From Alcaligenaceae bacterium (GTDB lineage: Bacteria; Pseudomonadota; Gammaproteobacteria; Burkholderiales; Burkholderiaceae_B), in NCBI GenBank assembly GCA_012839585.1, contig DUNB01000003.1:1-37585 (forward strand): a stretch of 37,585 bases of DNA. The letters are read 5' to 3'. Positions 6,518 through 14,825 of the stretch are shown here, piece after piece (position 1 is the first letter of the stretch; every line of letters starts with the position of its first letter). The position numbers and the translations under genes were made by a program. The notes beneath the pieces are model-generated. The model made no database searches and was not told the DNA's origin. It saw only the letters and a program-made list of their open reading frames with translations.

Positions 6518-8146
6518 ATGAAATCGTCCAGACGAGCTTTTCTTCATCATCTCTCCGCCGCCACACTTCTGGCCGGCGTTCCTAGCTGGGCTCGTGCTCA
6601 AGCACAAGCATTAGCCGATCAGGCACAAGTTGATACCGATTCAGGTCAAAGCATTACCATTGCGTTGAACCCTGAGCCTCCTGTTTTGGTCTGTTTTGCC
6701 AATACCAGCGGTACCTCTGTAGTCACCAGCACCAAGATTATCGAAGGACTCTTGGAGTACGACCATCAACTAAAACCACAACCTCAGCTGGCAACCAGCT
6801 GGCAGGTGTCTGAAGACGGTCTACGCTATACCTTTGAGCTACGCCAAGGTGTTACCTGGCATGATGGCGCCCCCTTTAGCGCCGATGATGTGGTGTTCTC
6901 TATACAAACCGTCAAAAAATACCACCCTCGAGGTGCAGCAACCTTTGCTCACTTAGAAAGTATCACCGCGCTAGACTCCCACACTGTAGTCTTAGAGCTG
7001 AATCGCCCCGCCCCCTATTTATTATTAGCCTTATCCGCTGGGGAAACCCCCATTTTACCGGCGCACCGCTACACGCTTGAGCAAGCACTACAAAACCCGC
7101 TAAACAATGCCCCCATCGGCACGGGTCCTTATCGCTTTAAGGAATGGGTTCGAGGCAGTCATCTGATTTATGAGCGCAACCCGAATTACTGGCTAGAGGG
7201 TCAACCCCAGGTTCAACAGCTTATTTTCCGCATGATCCCCGATAGTGCTGCGCGCTTTAATGGATTTAAAAGTGGCGCCATTGATCTAGGAACTGATAGT
7301 CCCGTCGCTCTGAGCGAAATCAAAAACCTATCCCAATCAGAGCACATCGCCGTAACAACTCGAGGCTACGAATACAATGCAACCATTACGGCATTGGAGT
7401 TCAACTTGGATCGCGAAGAGCTTGCCAAACCGGTGGTACGCCAAGCCATTGCGCATGCTCTTAACCGTGATCAAATTAAACAGATCGCCTTTTATGGTTA
7501 TGCCGACACCACTGTGGCGCCTATCTCCAAAAAAAGCTTTCCGCATTACCACTTAGCCATTGACGATCCTTACCCTTACGACATTAAACGCGCTAATCAG
7601 TTATTAGATGAGGCCGGTTACCCAAAACAACCCAATGGCTTTCGTTTTCAATTGCAACTACACGCTAATCCATTTAATACCGGGTTTAAGCGCACTGCTG
7701 CCTATATCCGATCGACTTTAGCGCGTATCGGCATCCAAGCTATTTTGCATGATCAGGAGCCGGGCAGTTATATACGTAGCGTGTATACCCAACGCGATTT
7801 TGATCTGACTGTCAGTGGTGTCAGCACTATGTTTGACCCTACCGTTGGTTTGCAACGTATTTACTGGTCTAAAAGCTTTACGCCAGACATTCCTTTCTCT
7901 AATGCAAATCACTATCAAAACCCCGAAGTGGACGCCTTATTAGAGGCTGCCGCCATCGAAATGGATGAGACCAAACGCGCCGAGCTGTTCAAAGCCTTTC
8001 AACGCATCGTGGTTCACGACATTCCCTCGATCGCTTTGGTACAAGTCAACGATGTCACCCTTTTCCACCACCGATTACGTGGTTTTGACACCACCGCTAC
8101 GGGCGTTCGGGGCAACTTAGCACAACTTGAAGTCATCCATGCGTAA
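6518..8146 (+). CDS. ABC transporter substrate-binding protein, peptide/nickel family (SBP_bac_5), Tat-exported
   Basis: A 542-residue periplasmic binding protein of the DppA/OppA/NikA cluster. The N-terminus SSRRAFLHHLSAA is a twin-arginine signal, with cleavage expected after ARAQA near residue 29, so the protein is probably exported folded. The SBP_bac_5 signatures are visible: LATSWQVSEDGLRYTFELRQ, WHDGAPFSADDVVFS, GTGPYRFKEW, and RQAIAHALNRDQI. It begins a tightly packed operon of two permeases, a double ATPase and a flavoprotein. The ligand (peptide, opine, glutathione-like or another small amide) cannot be told from sequence. The coupled flavin enzyme suggests a nutrient that is oxidised after uptake. 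Confidence 0.93.
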   Translation: MKSSRRAFLHHLSAATLLAGVPSWARAQAQALADQAQVDTDSGQSITIALNPEPPVLVCFANTSGTSVVTSTKIIEGLLEYDHQLKPQPQLATSWQVSEDGLRYTFELRQGVTWHDGAPFSADDVVFSIQTVKKYHPRGAATFAHLESITALDSHTVVLELNRPAPYLLLALSAGETPILPAHRYTLEQALQNPLNNAPIGTGPYRFKEWVRGSHLIYERNPNYWLEGQPQVQQLIFRMIPDSAARFNGFKSGAIDLGTDSPVALSEIKNLSQSEHIAVTTRGYEYNATITALEFNLDREELAKPVVRQAIAHALNRDQIKQIAFYGYADTTVAPISKKSFPHYHLAIDDPYPYDIKRANQLLDEAGYPKQPNGFRFQLQLHANPFNTGFKRTAAYIRSTLARIGIQAILHDQEPGSYIRSVYTQRDFDLTVSGVSTMFDPTVGLQRIYWSKSFTPDIPFSNANHYQNPEVDALLEAAAIEMDETKRAELFKAFQRIVVHDIPSIALVQVNDVTLFHHRLRGFDTTATGVRGNLAQLEVIHA

Positions 8147-9125
8147 CGTTCTCATTACATTACGACAGCGGCTTTGGCATGCTGTCCCCACTGTGTTGGG
8201 GATTTTGCTGATTAATTTTTTCTTGTTGCAGCAAATCCCCGGCGATGCCGTTGATATTTTAGCGGCTGAGGCCGGTGGGGCCTCGGCAGAAAGTATGGCC
8301 GCTTTGCGCCAAGCCTATGGCTTAGACGGCAACATGTTTCAGCGCTTTTATCATTACCTGTACCAGCTTGCCCATTTAGATCTGGGTGTATCACCTCGCT
8401 TTAACGCCCCGGTGTTCGACTTGATTATGGATCGTCTGGGCAACAGCCTATTTTTAGTTAGTGCAGGCCTATTGATTGCGGTCTTTCTTGGGGTGGCTGC
8501 GGGCCTAATCATGGCGCATTACGCAGGTCGCTGGCCCGATCAGCTATTAAGTCTCATTAATCTGATTCTTTACTCCATGCCTGGTTTTTGGGTTGGCCTG
8601 CTTTTGCTACTGTTTTTCTCTGTGCAGCTGGGTTGGTTTCCGACCAATGGTCACGCCAGTATTGGACTCAGCCTAACCGGCTGGGACTGGTGGGTGGATC
8701 GCGCCCTGCACGCCATACTTCCTGTCTTTACTGTGGCCACCTTTTTTATTGCGGTCTACGCCCGACTAACGCGTGCCGCCATGTTAGAAACACAAAACCA
8801 AGACTACGTCCGTACCGCAAAAGCCAAAAGGCTTTCCACGCTACGCATTACCTTAAAACACCAGCTTCCTAATGCCTTAATTCCTATTAGCACAATGGTT
8901 GGCGTGCATTTTGCTGCGCTCTTTGGCGGAGCCGCCGTCACTGAAACCGTCTTCGGCTGGCCCGGTCTAGGGCGTCTCACGCTGGATGCCGTCATGGCAC
9001 GAGATTTCACCTTGCTGGTAAATATATTACTGCTGTCTTCCTTACTCGTTGTAGTGGTCAATATTCTGGTGGATCTGATTCAGTCAGGTTTAGACCCTCG
9101 TATTCGTGTGGAGTCCACCCCATGA
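8139..9125 (+). CDS. ABC transporter permease, DppB family
   Basis: A 328-residue inner-membrane permease with six helices. It starts RQRLWHAVPTVLGILLINF and has the early PGDA motif of DppB/GsiC-type subunits. The cytoplasmic coupling loop (EAA loop) reads TAKAKRL...LKHQLPNALIPI. The start is placed at ATG 8139, overlapping the binding-protein stop by 8 bp; an in-frame TTG at 8127 is possible but adds residues the family lacks. It pairs with the DppC-like permease that overlaps its end by 4 bp. Confidence 0.92.
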   Translation: MRNVLITLRQRLWHAVPTVLGILLINFFLLQQIPGDAVDILAAEAGGASAESMAALRQAYGLDGNMFQRFYHYLYQLAHLDLGVSPRFNAPVFDLIMDRLGNSLFLVSAGLLIAVFLGVAAGLIMAHYAGRWPDQLLSLINLILYSMPGFWVGLLLLLFFSVQLGWFPTNGHASIGLSLTGWDWWVDRALHAILPVFTVATFFIAVYARLTRAAMLETQNQDYVRTAKAKRLSTLRITLKHQLPNALIPISTMVGVHFAALFGGAAVTETVFGWPGLGRLTLDAVMARDFTLLVNILLLSSLLVVVVNILVDLIQSGLDPRIRVESTP

Positions 9126-10009
9126 GTTCAACACCTTCAACCCTCGTCATTCTATCCACCCCCTCATTACGACAGCGCGTACTCACACAGGCTCGTCGTT
9201 GGTACTCACCGCTTAATGTAATCGGTCTAAGCCTATTGGGACTTATTTTGCTTGTTGCCGTCTTTGCCGATGTGTTAGCTCCCGGCGATCCGTTAGATAT
9301 GGTCGGCATGCCGCTATTATGGCCAGGCGATGACCCGGCTCACTTGCTGGGTACGGACTCATTAGGTCGAGATGTGTTGGCCGGACTGATTCACGGTAGC
9401 CGCGCCTCTTTGGCAATTGGACTGAGCGCTGCTGCCATTAGTTTAAGCATCGGCATCTGTCTTGGCTCTTTGGCCGGTTACTTTGGCGGCAAACTGGACC
9501 GAGGCTTGGTGCGTCTTATTGAGTTATTTCAAACCATTCCCGCCTTTTTATTAGTCATCGTGATTGTGGCCATCTACGGTCCCACACTTCGCGTCATTCT
9601 TATTGCGATTGGTTTATCGGCTTGGCCTGACATCGCCAGACTCACTCGTGCCGAGTTTAGACGTCTGCGCCATCAGGAGTTTGTGCTAGCCGCCGCCAGC
9701 TCGGGCTTTTCACATGCACACCTTATTATCCAAGAAATGTTGCCTAATGCCCTACCCACATTGATTGTCAGCACCTCTATTCTGATTGCGAGCGCCATTT
9801 TGATGGAGTCCAGTCTAGCCTTTTTGGGAATGAGCGACCCTAACATTGCCAGCTGGGGCGGCATGATCGGTTTAGGTCGCGAGCAATTAAGCTCCGCTTG
9901 GTTTCTGACCGCCTTACCAGGGGCTGCCATCGTCATTACCGTTTTAGCCTTCAATGTATTAGGTGATGGCCTAAACCATGCCCTAAACCCTCGACTCCGG
10001 AGATCCTAA
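9122..10009 (+). CDS. ABC transporter permease, DppC family
   Basis: A 295-residue permease with an N-terminal anchor helix plus five more membrane segments. DppC hallmarks are HLLGTDSLGRDVLAGLIHGSR near residue 75-95, the coupling loop AASSGFSHAHL...LPNALPT, and SWGGMIGLGRE near the end. The start overlaps the DppB-like gene (ATGA), and the stop shares one base with the ATPase start, indicating translational coupling. It should form the membrane channel together with the DppB-like subunit. Confidence 0.93.
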   Translation: MSSTPSTLVILSTPSLRQRVLTQARRWYSPLNVIGLSLLGLILLVAVFADVLAPGDPLDMVGMPLLWPGDDPAHLLGTDSLGRDVLAGLIHGSRASLAIGLSAAAISLSIGICLGSLAGYFGGKLDRGLVRLIELFQTIPAFLLVIVIVAIYGPTLRVILIAIGLSAWPDIARLTRAEFRRLRHQEFVLAAASSGFSHAHLIIQEMLPNALPTLIVSTSILIASAILMESSLAFLGMSDPNIASWGGMIGLGREQLSSAWFLTALPGAAIVITVLAFNVLGDGLNHALNPRLRRS

Positions 10010-11658
10010 TGGCTTTATTAGATGTTCAAGATGTGACGATCCGTTATCACGATAAACCTGTGGTTCAAAACCTGAGCTTTAGCCTTGAGGCGGGGCAAAC
10101 CTTGGCCTTAGTGGGTGAGTCCGGCTCCGGCAAATCCAGTACTGCCTTAGCGATTGCAGGACTACTCCCTGGATCGAGCCAAGTTCAAGGGGACATTCTG
10201 CTACAAGGCCAATCGTTGTTGCACTTAAGTCCCCTCCAACAACGGGAACAACAACATCCGGCCATAGGCATGATTTTCCAAGAGCCTTTGAGCTGCTTAA
10301 ATCCGGTGTTAAGTATTGGCACCCAAATCATGGAGGCGATCCCCTCACATCAGGCACTATCGCGTTCTGCCGCTCAAAACAGAGCTATCCAGCTGCTTGA
10401 GCAAGTGCAGCTCCCTCGTGCGCAAAGCGTATTGCGTCAGTATCCGCATGAGCTTTCCGGTGGTCAGCGACAACGCGTGCTCATTGCCATGGCAATCGCG
10501 CGCCAACCGCAACTTCTTATTGCCGATGAGCCTACGACGGCGCTCGATGTCACCACGCAAGCTCAAATTCTTCATCTGCTTGATGAGCTAAAAAAAGAAC
10601 TTCAAATGGGACTGCTATTAATTACCCACGATCTAGGGGTCGTGAGTGAACGCGCTGATCAAGTCGCCGTTATGCAAACAGGTCGTCTACTTGAGTATGG
10701 CCCCACCTCCAGCCTTTTTACGCAGCCTAAACATCCTTATAGTCGCGGCTTACTGGAGGCCTCTTTACGCAAAGACGAAACACGTCACTACTTAACCGCT
10801 CGTCTGCCTGAACTCCTGACTAAAGCCACGACGGTCACGCTAACGCCCCCCTCCCCACCCGCAGAACAAGCCGAGGTGGTTTTACGCGTTGAACAATTAA
10901 GTAAGCATTTCTCGGGGCGATCCCAACCCGTCCAAGCCGTGAATAATGTGAGCTTTGCGTTACGTCGCGGCGAAACACTGGGCTTAGTTGGGCAGTCTGG
11001 CTGTGGCAAATCCACGCTAAGCAAAATGTTGTTGCGATTAGTGGAGCCGGACCAGGGCAACATTTGGCTCAATGACCAAGACCTACTCAAAGCCAAAGGC
11101 AAGGCACTGCGCCAACTCCGTGCCCATATCCAACTGATTTTTCAAGACCCGTACGGCTCACTCAATCCGCGTCAACGTATTGGTGATATGTTCGATCAAC
11201 TATTGCGTCTACATACCCCGCTAAATCGAGCTGCGCGTCTACAGCGTGCGCAATCTATGCTGGATGCTGTTGGCCTCAGCCCCAATGCGTTAGCCCGTTT
11301 TCCCCACGAATTCTCTGGAGGACAACGCCAGCGTATTGCCATCGCACGCGCCTTATTGCTTAAACCACAGGTGTTAATTTGTGATGAGGCGGTCTCGGCC
11401 TTAGATGTTTCCATTCAGGCACAAATTCTTAACTTGCTGGTGGACTTACGCAATGAGTTCAACCTGTCTTATGTGTTTATTTCCCACGACTTATCCGTGG
11501 TGCGTTATATCTCCGACCGAATTATGGTGATGAATAACGGCAGAATCCTAGAAAGCAGTCATCCTCACGCTCTCTGGAACCACCCAAAAACCGACTACAC
11601 CCGTCAACTTATCCATGCCATCCCTAACTGGAACTATGATTTGGAGTTGTGCGCCTAA
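10009..11658 (+). CDS. Double ABC ATPase (fused DppD-DppF type)
   Basis: A 549-residue protein with two complete nucleotide-binding domains. Domain 1 (about 1-260) has Walker A GESGSGKSS, signature LSGGQRQR and Walker B LLIADEPTTALD. Domain 2 (about 285-545) has GQSGCGKST, FSGGQRQR and LICDEAVSALD. Many peptide importers use two separate ATPases; a single fused chain like GsiA is the alternative seen here. It powers uptake through the two upstream permeases. In domain 2, Walker B reads DEA where DEP is usual, a known variant in this family. Confidence 0.94.
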   Translation: MALLDVQDVTIRYHDKPVVQNLSFSLEAGQTLALVGESGSGKSSTALAIAGLLPGSSQVQGDILLQGQSLLHLSPLQQREQQHPAIGMIFQEPLSCLNPVLSIGTQIMEAIPSHQALSRSAAQNRAIQLLEQVQLPRAQSVLRQYPHELSGGQRQRVLIAMAIARQPQLLIADEPTTALDVTTQAQILHLLDELKKELQMGLLLITHDLGVVSERADQVAVMQTGRLLEYGPTSSLFTQPKHPYSRGLLEASLRKDETRHYLTARLPELLTKATTVTLTPPSPPAEQAEVVLRVEQLSKHFSGRSQPVQAVNNVSFALRRGETLGLVGQSGCGKSTLSKMLLRLVEPDQGNIWLNDQDLLKAKGKALRQLRAHIQLIFQDPYGSLNPRQRIGDMFDQLLRLHTPLNRAARLQRAQSMLDAVGLSPNALARFPHEFSGGQRQRIAIARALLLKPQVLICDEAVSALDVSIQAQILNLLVDLRNEFNLSYVFISHDLSVVRYISDRIMVMNNGRILESSHPHALWNHPKTDYTRQLIHAIPNWNYDLELCA

Positions 11659-11660
11659 CC

Positions 11661-13136
11661 ATGACTGATTTCACTGCCCCTCATTCTTTGCAGCAACTAG
11701 AGCAACACCTGCAGCGTGATTTGGAATACCTAGGTCTGCCTGAAACGCCCTGGCTATCCGAGAAAACATACCAAAACCAGCCCATCTACGATGTCATTAT
11801 TATTGGCGGCGGGATGGCAGGGCTGACGCTGGCCGCGGCGCTACGTTTTTCAGGGGTTCAGAACATTCGACTGTTTGACAAGAATCCACCACAAAAAGCC
11901 GGTCCCTGGAACACCCATGCCCGCATGCAAACGTTACGTTCGCCCAAAGAGCTGCCCGGCCCTGCTCTTGGAGTCCCCTCTTTAACGTTTAGAGCTTGGT
12001 ATACCGCGCAATATGGTGAGGTCGCTTGGGAAAATCTGGATCGCATCCCGACGGCACAATGGCATCTCTATTTAATGTGGTACCAGTCCGTGCTGCAACT
12101 ACCAGTCAGCCACCAACATGAGCTCGTCGATCTGGAACAAGCAAGCCTCGCGTCTAGCGGGCCTACTCTCGTCAAACTACAGATCCAGAACCCTGCTGGT
12201 ACACAGCCTTATTATGCGCGACACGTTGTGCTAGCCACAGGGATGGATGGTTTAGGTGGTCCCAATCTACCGTCGTACCATACGCACCTATCCAAGCAAT
12301 ACTGGGCTCATAGCAGTGAGACCATCGATTTTAGTCAGCACACCTCGCACCACATTGCCATCATAGGAGGAGGCGACTCCGCCCTAGACGCTGCTGCAAC
12401 CGCATTGGATGTTGGGGTCAAGCAAGTCACTATCTATATGCGTCAACCGGCCTTTAGTCAGATCAACTATTGGAAAGCGCTGACCCATTCCGGGCATCGT
12501 TCTGGTTATGCGCAACTGCAGACGCAACAAAAACTCGATCTATGGCGTTTTTTATTTGCCCAACCCACTCCGCCAGCGCGAGGCACCATTCAACGTTTAC
12601 TTGCGCATCACGCCTTACAGCTGATTCCTGACACCACGATCCAACACGCTCAGGTCGTGGACAATACGCTTTCTCTAAGGGATACGAACGGGAAAAACCA
12701 TAAAGCCGATTTTTTAATTTTCGCCACTGGTTATCAAACTGACCTCGCTCGTCGTCCTGAACTAAAACGACTTTTACCAGACGTCCAGCGCATGCAACAC
12801 ACCGAGCTAGGTGCTCAGCTTGGTCAAAACGAGCTGCCAGTTCTCAACTCGGACTTTTCTTTTGTGCAGGCCTCAAACCAAACGGGTAGCCCCTTACTAG
12901 AGCGCGTACACTGCTTTACCCAGCAGGCCTTACTGAGTGTGGGGAAAATTTGTGGTGATATACCAAGTATCAGTACCGGGGCGAATCAACTGTGCCAAGC
13001 CATTGTTGCGCAACTGTACCGAGATGACTTCGACTATCAGCTGGAGCAACTTAAGCATTATGATGAACTCGAGGTCAGCACAGAAGCGCTAAACGCCCTC
13101 TATCGCAATACTCGTGTGCATGAGGATGTGATGTAG
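11661..13136 (+). CDS. FAD/NAD(P)-dependent oxidoreductase, FMO-like
   Basis: A 491-residue soluble flavoprotein. An FAD-binding Rossmann motif (IIIGGGMAGLTLAAAL) lies near residue 45, a second NAD(P)-binding motif (IAIIGGGDSALDAAA) near residue 235, and the FATGYQTD motif of flavin monooxygenases near 350. The classical FMO fingerprint FxGxxxHxxxY is not evident, so it is best placed among FMO-like or N-hydroxylating/Baeyer-Villiger relatives without a substrate. There is no signal peptide. It follows the ATPase by 2 bp, so it is probably cotranscribed with the importer and acts on the imported compound. GTG 11649 is an alternative start. Confidence 0.85.
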   Translation: MTDFTAPHSLQQLEQHLQRDLEYLGLPETPWLSEKTYQNQPIYDVIIIGGGMAGLTLAAALRFSGVQNIRLFDKNPPQKAGPWNTHARMQTLRSPKELPGPALGVPSLTFRAWYTAQYGEVAWENLDRIPTAQWHLYLMWYQSVLQLPVSHQHELVDLEQASLASSGPTLVKLQIQNPAGTQPYYARHVVLATGMDGLGGPNLPSYHTHLSKQYWAHSSETIDFSQHTSHHIAIIGGGDSALDAAATALDVGVKQVTIYMRQPAFSQINYWKALTHSGHRSGYAQLQTQQKLDLWRFLFAQPTPPARGTIQRLLAHHALQLIPDTTIQHAQVVDNTLSLRDTNGKNHKADFLIFATGYQTDLARRPELKRLLPDVQRMQHTELGAQLGQNELPVLNSDFSFVQASNQTGSPLLERVHCFTQQALLSVGKICGDIPSISTGANQLCQAIVAQLYRDDFDYQLEQLKHYDELEVSTEALNALYRNTRVHEDVM

Positions 13137-13180
13137 GACGAGATGTTGTCTGATTTATGTTGCCTACTGACTTCCCTCTA

Positions 13181-13230
13181 ACGGACTGCTAATCCATAAA
13201 CATCGGGATCGAGCCCTGCACCTAGAGCTA
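13181..13230 (+). pseudogene. Degenerate 3' portion of tRNA-Asn
   Basis: Ungapped comparison with the intact tRNA-Asn (from its anticodon stem to the encoded CCA) gives about 34 of 50 identical bases, including ACGGACTG, TAATCC and TCGAGCCCTG. The acceptor and T stems no longer pair, and the D-arm half is absent, so it cannot be a tRNA. Same orientation as the intact gene. It may be a decayed attachment-site duplicate. Confidence 0.6.
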
Positions 13231-13236
13231 AAACAC

Positions 13237-13270
13237 AAAAGCCCAGCTATTTATTTAGCTAGGCTTTTTT
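13237..13270 (+). terminator. Rho-independent terminator after the ABC-flavoprotein operon
   Basis: AAAAGCC, then AGCTA pairing with TAGCT around TTTATT, then GGCTTTTTT. It could end the ABC operon and lies directly after the tRNA remnant, as a terminator also follows the intact tRNA. Confidence 0.75.
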
Positions 13271-13480
13271 CGTATGGGTGCGCCTAAATTTTTCCCACAT
13301 AGGTATGTCTAACTCAAATGCTTAAAGCTAAAATGCCCCCTTGTCCTTAGTCGCTTCTAAGTCACTATTGAAAACTAAGACATATTGGATTAACGTCGAT
13401 CAAATGAGGTCTATCCTGCCTCGTTTTTAGATCGTTCCTCGTCTCAAGCCTCTACACCGCCATCCAATCCTCCTATTTAT

Positions 13481-13774
13481 AAAGCACAAGCCAAATACAT
13501 CTTAGCTCTACGCGATAACGATGCAGAAAACGCATTTATTGTCCTAGCCGCCAAAGAAGCAGGTAGCGAAGAAACCCCCACCGTTGCTTTAATGAACCAT
13601 TCAATCCATATAAACAAAATCAAACAAGCGCAGCCTGATGTGATTTTATCTTTGCAGTCTCTAGGGGCGGAAGTTTTATCTCGCCTCGTTACCAAAGAGC
13701 CCATCACAGAAGAGACGCTTACTCGGTTGTTATTTCCTCTGGATATTGAATCTCGCCCTCCTAAAGCAGGGTAA
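13481..13774 (+). pseudogene. 3' fragment of a Kch-like potassium channel (TrkA-N/RCK domain) gene
   Basis: The translated stretch KYILALRDNDAENAFIVLAA, TVALMNHSIHINKIKQAQPD, LQSLGAEVLSRLV then EPITEETLTRLLF corresponds to the C-terminal half of the cytoplasmic RCK/TrkA-N domain of Kch-type channels. The membrane pore and the start of the Rossmann fold are missing; upstream, the frame stays open but the Ser/Pro-rich residues look non-native. An internal ATG at 13592 could give a 60-residue product of no clear function. I see no other gene in 13271-13480 or 13775-13984. Confidence 0.7.
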
Positions 13775-13984
13775 TTCTTATTGTCATCGGCTTATGCTTT
13801 GGGCTATTCAATCCCGCCCACCTTCTAAAACCTCTTCCAAGCATATATGCTAGTCATATTGGTTCTCTCCTCGGCTTGCTGATCGTAGCGTGCTGTGAAC
13901 TGGGCCAAATCACGCACCAAAAACACTGACATGTTCTAGGACTCATCGACAAAAAAACAGGAAGGCCTTTCGCTTTAACTGATT

Positions 13985-14728
13985 ATGACTCTTGCCTTTT
14001 CCTCTTTACACCGAAGCCAACGCTTTGCGCTTGGCTTTTGGTTGACGGCAACCCTGCTCACAGGGATTCTTTTCACCCCCACAACCCAAGCACAAACCAT
14101 TAACCATGTGGATGCGGTGTTTTCTCTGCAGTACAACAACAAAGTGACTGATGGTGAAAACCGCCTAAAAATCCAGCGAGATCAAAACCAGTATCATGTC
14201 ACTTTCGCCTTGGATCACTGGATGTCGCAGGCAACTCAAAAAGCCGATTTCATCATGAAAGACTGCCAGGTGCAGCCTCAGCATTACTCTTCCAACACTA
14301 AACGTCCTTTGAATGCAGCCATAGAGCAGCGCCTAGACTTTAATTGGCAAAGCAAACAAGCCCACTATAAAGATAACGATGAACAAAAAAGCTTCGATCT
14401 ACAAACAACGCTCTATGATCCACTCAGCTTTTTCTTCGAAGCACGCTGTGATCTGATCGCTGGCAAAACAAAGCTTTCTTACCCTCTGATCTATAAGGGC
14501 AAGCAAAAAACTCACACTTATGTGGTCATAGGAAAAGAAAAGGTAGAAACAGGGCAAGGGGTAGTAGACGCCTTAATTGTAGAAAGACAGCGCAGCAGCA
14601 AAAACCGAAAAACACGGCTCTACGTTGCGCCGGAACTTGATTATTTATTGGTTAAAATTGTGCATCAAGAAAGTCGCTTAGCTACGGTCACTGCGACCTT
14701 ACAACACATGGATTATCAGGTACAGTAA
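13985..14728 (+). CDS. DUF3108-family periplasmic protein
   Basis: A 247-residue protein with a signal peptide (hydrophobic segment about 17-35, cleavage after TTQAQ near 37). The remainder is beta-rich and matches the DUF3108 pattern: an early AVFSLQYNNKV strand, YDPLSFFFEARCDL in the middle, and a late LYVAPELDYLLVKIVHQE. DUF3108 proteins occur widely in betaproteobacteria, often near purine-biosynthesis genes, and their function is not established. An in-frame TAA directly upstream fixes this start; the nearest SD-like AGGAAGG is about 19 bp away, which is too far to be convincing. Confidence 0.85.
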   Translation: MTLAFSSLHRSQRFALGFWLTATLLTGILFTPTTQAQTINHVDAVFSLQYNNKVTDGENRLKIQRDQNQYHVTFALDHWMSQATQKADFIMKDCQVQPQHYSSNTKRPLNAAIEQRLDFNWQSKQAHYKDNDEQKSFDLQTTLYDPLSFFFEARCDLIAGKTKLSYPLIYKGKQKTHTYVVIGKEKVETGQGVVDALIVERQRSSKNRKTRLYVAPELDYLLVKIVHQESRLATVTATLQHMDYQVQ

Positions 14729-14825
14729 TTTTTAATAGTTAACGCAGCAAGTCCAACGCGCAGACCGGGAAAGATATCAAGTCCCTATCTACATGCTCTC
14801 TCAGTGATCTGAATCGACATCATCT

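Noticed and set aside
13592-13774. Stand-alone 60-residue gene
   Set aside because: Channel-domain similarity continues upstream of the ATG in the same frame, so it is better read as part of a larger gene fragment.
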